In this document: piece by piece, positions 13,209 to 18,413 of the stretch
Numbering within the stretch: the stretch's first letter is position 1
Layout: every line of letters starts with the position of its first letter
Origin: Akkermansiaceae bacterium UBA1315
GTDB taxonomy: Bacteria; Verrucomicrobiota; Verrucomicrobiia; Verrucomicrobiales; Akkermansiaceae
DNA length: 18,413 nt
Reading direction: 5' to 3'
Assembly (NCBI GenBank): GCA_002307065.1
Contig: DBTN01000050.1
Location: 1 to 18,413 of the forward strand
The notes under the pieces: generated by a model
Told to the model about the DNA's origin: nothing
The model's input: only the letters and a program-made list of their open reading frames with translations
Databases searched by the model: none
Translations under genes and position numbers: made by a program

Positions 13209-15526
13209 TGAACCCATCGACCGACGACTATCGAGAAAACACTCCGCCGTTCTGGGCATCGCTGTTGTTATGCGTTCTGGTCACCACATTTATGGGATGG
13301 TTTCGGTTAGTGGTTTTTCCAGAACGGGTGTTTCCCATTTCTTCGGGAATCCCCTTGCTGCTTTGCTTATGGAATAAAGACCTCAGGCTGCTCTACGGAA
13401 TGGCGCTCGCCTTCACCAGTTTTTCCCTGATCAAGATCTCCGTCATCGCGCCTCAGTTGGACGATGCTTCTTACGAAAATATCCTGCTGGGTTCTCAGAT
13501 GATCAACATCTGGCTGGTCGCAGGCGTGATTCACGGGCTGCTCAACGCGATGAATCGGATCCGGATCAAAGGCCGAAAATTGCTGGAGCTTAACCAAGCA
13601 CTGGAAACCACGAACTCCGAACTCGCGACGCTCAACGAAGAACTCGCCGCCCGCGAAGAAGAAATCACGGCTCAAAACGAAGAACTACAATCTCAGACCG
13701 AGGAGCTCGAACAACAGTCCGAAGAACTTCGCCAGCAGTCCGAAGAAATGGAAGAGCAGAGCCTGGAGCTGCAGGAAACCAATCAGGAACTTGCGCGCCG
13801 TGAAAAAGGCATGCAAACGCTTCTCGATTCCGGTCGCTGGCTGCGGAATGACATGAACGAAGAGTTGGTGATGAATGGCATTTGCCAGGCGACCATCCAA
13901 GTCATGGGAGAAGGCGTTCACGCCGTGGCCGTGGTCGAGGATGAAAATGGAAAATTCCGCATTCGAGGCGATTCCGGATTTGGCCTGAACGGCGCGATGT
14001 TGCCGGATTTCGGATTTGAGGATTCCTTCGCCTCACTGGTCGTCAAACGCGGACAGACCGGTTACATCGAAAACATCGCAAGCCGCGAAGACATCGAGCT
14101 CCTCCGTCCCGCCGCTGGGCGGCCTTTCCGCTCGGTCCTCGCCAGCCCGATTTGGATCGAAGGAAAACCGGTCGCCGCACTGGAAATCTACAGCCATGAC
14201 ATCCGGAAATGGTCAGAGCAGGAATTTCGCGTCGCCGAATGGCTCGCCGCCCAATCCGCCCTCACGCTCCAAGCGATCCGATTTCAGCGGGAGCTCGAAA
14301 TCAAACGTGGCGATGCCGAAGAAGCCTCCATCCAGAAGACCCGTTTTCTTGCCGCCGTCTCCCATGACGTTCGGACGCCAGCGAACGCGATTTGCCTTTT
14401 GGCGGAATTGATCGAGCGACTGGCGACAGATCCGAAAATGAACCATCAGGTTCCCGAAATGGCACGGAGCCTTGGAAACAACGCGCGTTCGCTGATCGAA
14501 CTGGTCAGTGACGTTCTCGATCTTTCCCGCTTTGACGCCGGGCGAATGGACCTTCAGCTCAATGATTTTTCCTTGTCCTCACTCATTGAAAACGAGGTCA
14601 AGCAAGCCACTCCGGTCGCAGATAGCCGGGGGCTGAGTTTGTGCTTCGAGTCGGACGAGGAAGTCTGGCTGCATTCGGATCGGATCAAACTCGCCCGCGT
14701 TCTCTCAAACCTCGTCGGCAACGCCGTGAAATTCACCGAGACCGGCGGCGTCGAAGTTCGCTGTGTGAGAAATGCTGATGGAGGAGCCGACATCTCCGTG
14801 ATCGATACCGGCATCGGCATTCCCGAAGATCACCTGCCGAATATTTTCGACGAGTTTTTCCAACTGCGAAATCCCGAACGCGATCGAGAAAAAGGAACCG
14901 GCCTCGGTCTGGCAATTTGCCGCCGTCTGTTAGATGGCCTCGGCTGCGGCGTCAGCGTCAAAAGTCTTGTCGGGATTGGTACGACATTCACCGTACATGT
15001 CCCGGAAAAGTTAATCGTCCGCCGCACCGGTTTACCCGGGATTTCCGGAACTCCCAACAAAGCCACCGCCGTTTTGCAAAAAGCGGCGAGCCTGACCGGA
15101 TTGCGAATTCTGCTGGTGGAGGATCACCACGTCACCCGCAATGCCATGGCGCAACTTCTCACGGCCTACGGCGCGATCATTACAGAAACCCGCAACGGTC
15201 GCGAAGCCCTCCACCAGATTTCCCACGGCTCCCACCAAGTGATGCTACTCGATCTCAATTTGCCGGATATCGATGGCAGTGAAATCCTGAAAAGCCTCCG
15301 ACGTTCCAAACCAGTTGAGTTAGAATGTATCCTGGTCGTCTCCGGCGATGTGCGCCCGGCACGAATCGAAGAAGTCAAAAGACTCGGTGCCGCAGACTTG
15401 ATCTCCAAACCCCTCAGCATCGATCGCATTTTGGAAGCGCTGGAAGCCCGGGGAATCGTCCGGCCATCCGATCCGATTGACCCCGAAAATCCGAGCGATG
15501 ATCCCGATCCAGGCCGCACCGACTGA
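13208..15526 (+). CDS. Membrane hybrid histidine kinase (TM-coiled coil-GAF-HisKA-HATPase-REC)
   Basis: A 772-residue sensor. About four hydrophobic segments (15-37, 42-57, 63-80, 97-112) form a membrane anchor. They are followed by a long Glu/Gln-rich coiled coil (about 120-202) with repeated NEEL, TEEL and SEEL units, and a GAF domain (about 205-355). The kinase core has phospho-acceptor His386 (VSHDVRTP), the N box NLVGNAVKF (Asn505), DTGIGIP (533-539) and GTGLGLAI (563-570). A C-terminal receiver has acidic pocket Glu638-Asp639, phospho-acceptor Asp682 (LLDLNLPDIDG), Ser712 and Lys734. All catalytic residues are present. ATG 13208 is chosen because it overlaps the cheR stop (TGATG). The coiled coil resembles those in CheB-CheR-kinase fusion proteins, so the pair may be a split version. 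The input signal and output regulator are not visible here. Confidence 0.92.
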   Translation: MNPSTDDYRENTPPFWASLLLCVLVTTFMGWFRLVVFPERVFPISSGIPLLLCLWNKDLRLLYGMALAFTSFSLIKISVIAPQLDDASYENILLGSQMINIWLVAGVIHGLLNAMNRIRIKGRKLLELNQALETTNSELATLNEELAAREEEITAQNEELQSQTEELEQQSEELRQQSEEMEEQSLELQETNQELARREKGMQTLLDSGRWLRNDMNEELVMNGICQATIQVMGEGVHAVAVVEDENGKFRIRGDSGFGLNGAMLPDFGFEDSFASLVVKRGQTGYIENIASREDIELLRPAAGRPFRSVLASPIWIEGKPVAALEIYSHDIRKWSEQEFRVAEWLAAQSALTLQAIRFQRELEIKRGDAEEASIQKTRFLAAVSHDVRTPANAICLLAELIERLATDPKMNHQVPEMARSLGNNARSLIELVSDVLDLSRFDAGRMDLQLNDFSLSSLIENEVKQATPVADSRGLSLCFESDEEVWLHSDRIKLARVLSNLVGNAVKFTETGGVEVRCVRNADGGADISVIDTGIGIPEDHLPNIFDEFFQLRNPERDREKGTGLGLAICRRLLDGLGCGVSVKSLVGIGTTFTVHVPEKLIVRRTGLPGISGTPNKATAVLQKAASLTGLRILLVEDHHVTRNAMAQLLTAYGAIITETRNGREALHQISHGSHQVMLLDLNLPDIDGSEILKSLRRSKPVELECILVVSGDVRPARIEEVKRLGAADLISKPLSIDRILEALEARGIVRPSDPIDPENPSDDPDPGRTD

Positions 15527-15556
15527 CCCGGATTTAAATTTTACGCGTCGATTTTT

Positions 15557-15571
15557 GCCGAATTTATCGGC
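15557..15571. other. Short hairpin after the kinase gene
   Basis: GCCGA-ATTTA-TCGGC forms a 5-base-pair stem 30 bases after the hybrid kinase stop, preceded by five Ts and followed by TTAAAAT. The stem is short for an intrinsic terminator and there is no full U-tract on either strand, so termination here is possible but weak. Confidence 0.25.
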
Positions 15572-15604
15572 TTAAAATCCACTGGCTCGGAGTTCGTTGC
15601 TGAT

Positions 15605-15630
15605 CCGGCTTGCCCTTCGTCTCAGGCCGG
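15605..15630 (+). promoter_or_regulatory. Leader hairpin before the cystathionine synthase-like gene
   Basis: CCGGCTTG (15605-15612) pairs with CAGGCCGG (15623-15630), eight pairs with one T.G, around a 10-base loop. It ends five bases before the GGAGG ribosome site (15636-15640). This is a stable 5'-UTR element that could affect ribosome access. I do not recognise a known SAM or SAH riboswitch class in it. Confidence 0.4.
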
Positions 15631-15647
15631 GGCATGGAGGGGGTGCG

Positions 15648-17117
15648 ATGCGTGACCTAACTGTTGATCCGGCATGGCAGGAAGAAGATCTCGGAATCCC
15701 TCTCCCAGATTCTCTTCATGCTTGTTCCGTTTGTTTGCCGACATGGGATTCCATTGTCGGCTACGAAGAGGGACGCGAAAAAGTCGTCCGTCGCATGCGG
15801 ACCGGTTACCCGCGTTTTTTCCGCCATCCTTTGGTCGAACGGTTGTTCGCCGCCGCAAAAGCGGAAGTCGCCGGTGAAGGCGAAGAGGTCGTTGTTTTGC
15901 CAACCCGCGGCTCGGTGCAGCGCGCCCATCGCTGGGTGGAATTGCGCGCAACGACGGCAGTCCGGATCGCCAGCTTTCACGGCCTGCAAGTGCTGATCGT
16001 CCCCTCAAAAGCGAAAGCAGATGCCCTCGCATACTGGAGATTTTCCGGTGAAGTTGTCAGCAGCCGCCAAGCACAAGATTACCTCGACGGACATCTTCGC
16101 GAAGGATCGAAGTCCCATCTTATCTCCCGCGCGCTTTCGAAGTTCGTCAACGCCGCGCCGGAAGACATCTTCATTTTCCCCAGCGGTATGGCCGCCGTCA
16201 CCTCCTTGCTGCGCGCGCTTCCCGGTGTGCGTGAAGGGAAAAAAACGCTGCAACTCGAATTTCCTTATGTCGATTCCCTGAAAGTTCAGGAGCTGTTCGG
16301 CCACGGTGTCGTTTATTTGAACGAAGCGGTCGGCGAGTCGTTAGATGAGGCGTTGCAACGCATTCGCCAAGGCGAGTTTGCCGGGGTTTTCACGGAAGTT
16401 CCGAGCAATCCTCTGTTGCGTACGGTCGACCTGAAACGGGTTTCGGAAGCCTGCCGCGAAAGCAAAACGCCTTTCATCATCGATGACTCGGCAACCGGTC
16501 CGCTCAATATCGACTCGCTGAAATTCGCCGACGTCGTCACCGGTTCGCTGACAAAATGGGTCTCCGGACAAGGCGACGTCATGGCCGGTATGGCAGCCGT
16601 CCGCGCGGACGCACCGCTTGCGAACACCTTGCGGGAAACGCTGAGCGTCGATGCGACCGAAAACGCTCCGCTCTACATCGGAGACGCCGAAGTCCTGCTT
16701 TCCAATCTCAAGGATTATCCAAACCGGATGAAAACCGTAAATGCCAATGGCAGCGAACTTGCGGCGTGGCTTGCGGAACACCCGGCCGTCGCACAGGTCT
16801 GGCATCCTTCGCTCACTCACCGGGAAAATTACGAATCCGTGATGCGCAAAGGCGGCGGCTACGGCGGCTTGCTTTCGTTTGTTCTGAAAAATCAGAAAAA
16901 AACGGCAAAGGTTTACGATGCTCTCCGCTTCAACAAAGGTCCGAGTTTTGGCACCGCCTTTACGCTCGTTTGCCCCTACACGCTGCTCGCCCACTACTTC
17001 GAGCTCGAATGGGCGGAAGGCTGCGGCGTCTCTGCCAACTTGCTGCGGGTTTCGTGCGGTTTAGAACCGTTCGAAACGATCAAAGCGACATTCGAGGAAG
17101 CGCTGGCGCACGGCTAG
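15648..17117 (+). CDS. PLP-dependent Cys/Met metabolism enzyme, fungal-type cystathionine gamma-synthase-like
   Basis: A 489-residue fold-type I PLP enzyme. The PLP lysine is Lys303 in TGSLTKWVSGQGD; Asp279/Asp280 in PFIIDDSATGP contacts the PLP nitrogen; PSGMAA (178-183) binds phosphate; and SCGLEP near the C-terminus is the usual substrate-carboxylate site. This is the cystathionine gamma-synthase/lyase family. Ordinary bacterial members are about 380-400 residues; this one has about 130 extra at the N-terminus, including SVCLPTWDSIVGYEEG and MRTGYPRFFRHPLVERL, which I recognise from fungal STR2/Met-type cystathionine gamma-synthases. A transsulfuration role (joining cysteine to an activated homoserine) is likely but not proven. 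ATG 15648 has a good GGAGG seven bases upstream; an earlier TTG (15597) lies upstream of the leader hairpin and is less likely. Convergent with the next gene, 14 bases apart. Confidence 0.85.
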   Translation: MRDLTVDPAWQEEDLGIPLPDSLHACSVCLPTWDSIVGYEEGREKVVRRMRTGYPRFFRHPLVERLFAAAKAEVAGEGEEVVVLPTRGSVQRAHRWVELRATTAVRIASFHGLQVLIVPSKAKADALAYWRFSGEVVSSRQAQDYLDGHLREGSKSHLISRALSKFVNAAPEDIFIFPSGMAAVTSLLRALPGVREGKKTLQLEFPYVDSLKVQELFGHGVVYLNEAVGESLDEALQRIRQGEFAGVFTEVPSNPLLRTVDLKRVSEACRESKTPFIIDDSATGPLNIDSLKFADVVTGSLTKWVSGQGDVMAGMAAVRADAPLANTLRETLSVDATENAPLYIGDAEVLLSNLKDYPNRMKTVNANGSELAAWLAEHPAVAQVWHPSLTHRENYESVMRKGGGYGGLLSFVLKNQKKTAKVYDALRFNKGPSFGTAFTLVCPYTLLAHYFELEWAEGCGVSANLLRVSCGLEPFETIKATFEEALAHG

Positions 17118-17131
17118 TTTCGGTTTCCCTT

Positions 17132-17674
17132 TCAGAACAAACCCGAAAAACCGGTTCCTGGGATCGTCTCATCCGACGGGCCGGAGAAATGATCGTCGAG
17201 AAATTTCCGCCAAACCTCGCGGCTTTCCGGTGAAAGTCGTTCCGTGATTTTTGCGATGCATCCGCCACAGATCATCAGCGGCAACGGCCCCAGGGTCAGC
17301 TCACCGCCCGAATCGTGCAGCGCCGAAATCCCAAAAACCTCACACGCTTCCTGACCCGTTTGGCAAATGACACAAGATGCAAAGCGTTCGACCGGATCCG
17401 CCATCATCATGAAATCCTTGATGCGCGTTTCCCAATCAATCTCGTTCCGCAAAAATTCTCTCACCGATCCTTTCGATCCTTCGGAAAGTCGACCCGTGAG
17501 ATCGTTGCGGCACGGCACGCAGATCGCGTATTCGAGCACACATTCATCACGACGAAATTCCTTATTCACCAACCAAGGTTCGTCGATTTCCAACAACGGC
17601 AGGTGGCAGTGGACACAATGCGAAAACGGCTCACCGGTTTCTTCGGAACGCAGCCATTCATCCATGCTTTTCAT
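17132..17674 (-). CDS. Hypothetical Cys-rich protein with two CxxC/CxxC modules
   Basis: A 180-residue protein with ATG at 17674 (MKSMDEWLRSEETGEPFSHC); ATG 17665 is also possible. A longer open frame would overlap the end of the synthetase gene and is not favoured, since a G-rich stretch lies right before 17674. I do not recognise the family. It has two similar modules: Cys20/Cys23 with Cys52/Cys55, and Cys101/Cys104 with Cys136/Cys139, spaced 28 and 31 residues apart, which suggests two zinc-ribbon-like sites from an internal duplication. No signal peptide or membrane segment is visible. It is 46 bases downstream of the AMP-binding enzyme on the same strand, so they are probably co-transcribed. 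It may be a zinc-structured adaptor or a regulator; function is unknown. Confidence 0.7.
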   Translation of the reverse strand: MKSMDEWLRSEETGEPFSHCVHCHLPLLEIDEPWLVNKEFRRDECVLEYAICVPCRNDLTGRLSEGSKGSVREFLRNEIDWETRIKDFMMMADPVERFASCVICQTGQEACEVFGISALHDSGGELTLGPLPLMICGGCIAKITERLSPESREVWRKFLDDHFSGPSDETIPGTGFSGLF

Positions 17675-17720
17675 CCCCCCACAAATAACAGAATCGATTT
17701 CATTTTGAAATCCCAAACGT

Positions 17721-18413
17721 TCATTCGTGGCGCGCTCCCATGCTTCGCAACTTCGCCAGATCCAGCTTCCACAAATCCGGATCTTCAAACCAGTGACGCG
17801 GCCTTTCCCACGTCTCCAAACGCGCCGAAACGAGGGATTTCAGCCCATCTAACAGCACACCCGGTTGAACTTCCAGCAAGGCGGCAATTTCCTCGACACG
17901 TTCTGGATCAGCACTGGCGATTCCATAAACACGCGCCCGCTTCACGCTACCGGTCGCCAACAGGGCGGCCTCGATCTTTGCCGGGCTGACTTTTCTCCCC
18001 GCCACATTGATCGCGGCACCGGCTGTGCCGGAAAGGTAGAGCCGTCCGTCTTTTCCCAAAAAACCGGTGTCTTTGGTCAGGTAACATCCCTCGCCTAACA
18101 AATCGTCACTACGGGATTCATCGTAGCCGCTGGCGATCGCATCGCTTTTCACCCGAAATCTTCCCTCTTCATTGACGGTCACCTCGACCCCATCCAACAG
18201 ACTGCCGACATCCATCGGGTCGGTCCTGGGGACGTCAGATCGGTCCAAAGAGATTCCTCCACACTCGCTCGCACCGTAGAAATTCCGGATTTTCAAACCG
18301 GTCGTCTCGAAAATTTCCGTTTCCAAAACCAGCGACAGCGGTGCGCCTGCGGAAACGGCCACCACGATCGGCGCGTCTTTCAAAATCCCAGACCGGTGCC
18401 AAGCCCGCCACAT
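17721..18413 (-). CDS. AMP-forming acyl/aryl-CoA synthetase-like protein, C-terminal part
   Basis: The gene runs off the right edge; 230 C-terminal residues are visible. Members of the ANL superfamily activate a carboxylate as an acyl-adenylate, then usually transfer it to CoA. Motifs are NFYGASECGGIS (A5, the YGxTE equivalent), LTKDTGFLGKDGRLYLSG (A7), and AINVAGRKVSPAKIEAALLA (A8 hinge, Gly-Arg-Lys-Val-Ser-Pro). The very C-terminus (WKLDLAKLRS) is short and lacks a clear PxxxxGK motif, so the catalytic Lys is uncertain. Substrate cannot be told without the N-terminal two thirds. Probably the upstream partner of the Cys-rich gene. The stop is TGA at 17723-17721. Confidence 0.82.
   Translation of the reverse strand: MWRAWHRSGILKDAPIVVAVSAGAPLSLVLETEIFETTGLKIRNFYGASECGGISLDRSDVPRTDPMDVGSLLDGVEVTVNEEGRFRVKSDAIASGYDESRSDDLLGEGCYLTKDTGFLGKDGRLYLSGTAGAAINVAGRKVSPAKIEAALLATGSVKRARVYGIASADPERVEEIAALLEVQPGVLLDGLKSLVSARLETWERPRHWFEDPDLWKLDLAKLRSMGARHE

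Noticed and set aside
15527..15647. Known SAM or SAH riboswitch before the PLP enzyme
   Set aside because: Only a simple hairpin is visible; I see none of the conserved cores of the classes I know.
17117..17154. Bidirectional terminator between the convergent PLP and Cys-rich genes
   Set aside because: Only six-base imperfect arms (TTTCGG/CCGAAA) with a 19-base spacer, partly inside coding sequence.
1..18413. CRISPR array or insertion sequence
   Set aside because: No regularly spaced repeats and no transposase or terminal inverted repeats found on either strand.

Overview
The window looks like a chromosomal segment from a Verrucomicrobiota bacterium or a close relative. This rests on gene content and is inference: a TIGR03790-type protein, a DUF2851 protein, a degraded SRAP gene, an integrase with an NxxR/GNS-type catalytic box, and moderately GC-rich core genes. 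No rRNA is present to settle it.

Left part (1-5700) is accessory DNA ending at a tRNA-Asn. At the left edge is a decayed SRAP (SOS-response-associated peptidase, YedK/HMCES-like) gene with a frameshift and an in-frame stop. Next is a visibly AT-richer two-gene operon on the minus strand: an AAA+ ATPase with a C-terminal helix-turn-helix, then a large subtilisin-like (S8) protease with a complete catalytic triad. The genes overlap by 11 bases. The pair has the architecture of IetAS, known as a plasmid-stabilising ATPase/protease pair in Agrobacterium and later as an anti-phage system. Divergent from it is a tyrosine recombinase whose N-terminal reading frame is cut by a TAA codon; its 3' end lies about 50 bases from the 3' end of the tRNA. 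This is the layout of a tRNA-integrated island carrying a defence or addiction cassette. A TTTCCTGAA motif flanks the operon on both sides.

Middle part (5700-9860) is a minus-strand gene run: a PhnP-like metallo-beta-lactamase-fold hydrolase, a secreted TIGR03790-type protein, DUF2851, and the sulfur carrier ThiS (ATGA overlap with DUF2851), followed by tRNA-Asn. ThiS has no other thiamine genes beside it.

Right part (9900-17120, plus strand) starts with recN, overlapping a RimK-linked retropepsin-like 'ATP-dependent zinc protease' gene. A CheR-type methyltransferase follows, joined by a one-base TGATG overlap to a membrane-anchored hybrid histidine kinase with a long Glu/Gln-rich coiled coil, a GAF domain and a receiver. 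Then comes a PLP enzyme of the cystathionine gamma-synthase family with a long N-terminal domain resembling fungal enzymes, preceded by a leader hairpin. At the right edge, on the minus strand, are a Cys-rich protein with two CxxC/CxxC modules and the C-terminal part of an AMP-forming acyl/aryl-CoA synthetase-like protein.

The strongest candidate for an unusual system is the HTH-bearing IetAS-like operon with its flanking repeats. A second is the CheR/hybrid-kinase pair without chemotaxis genes.
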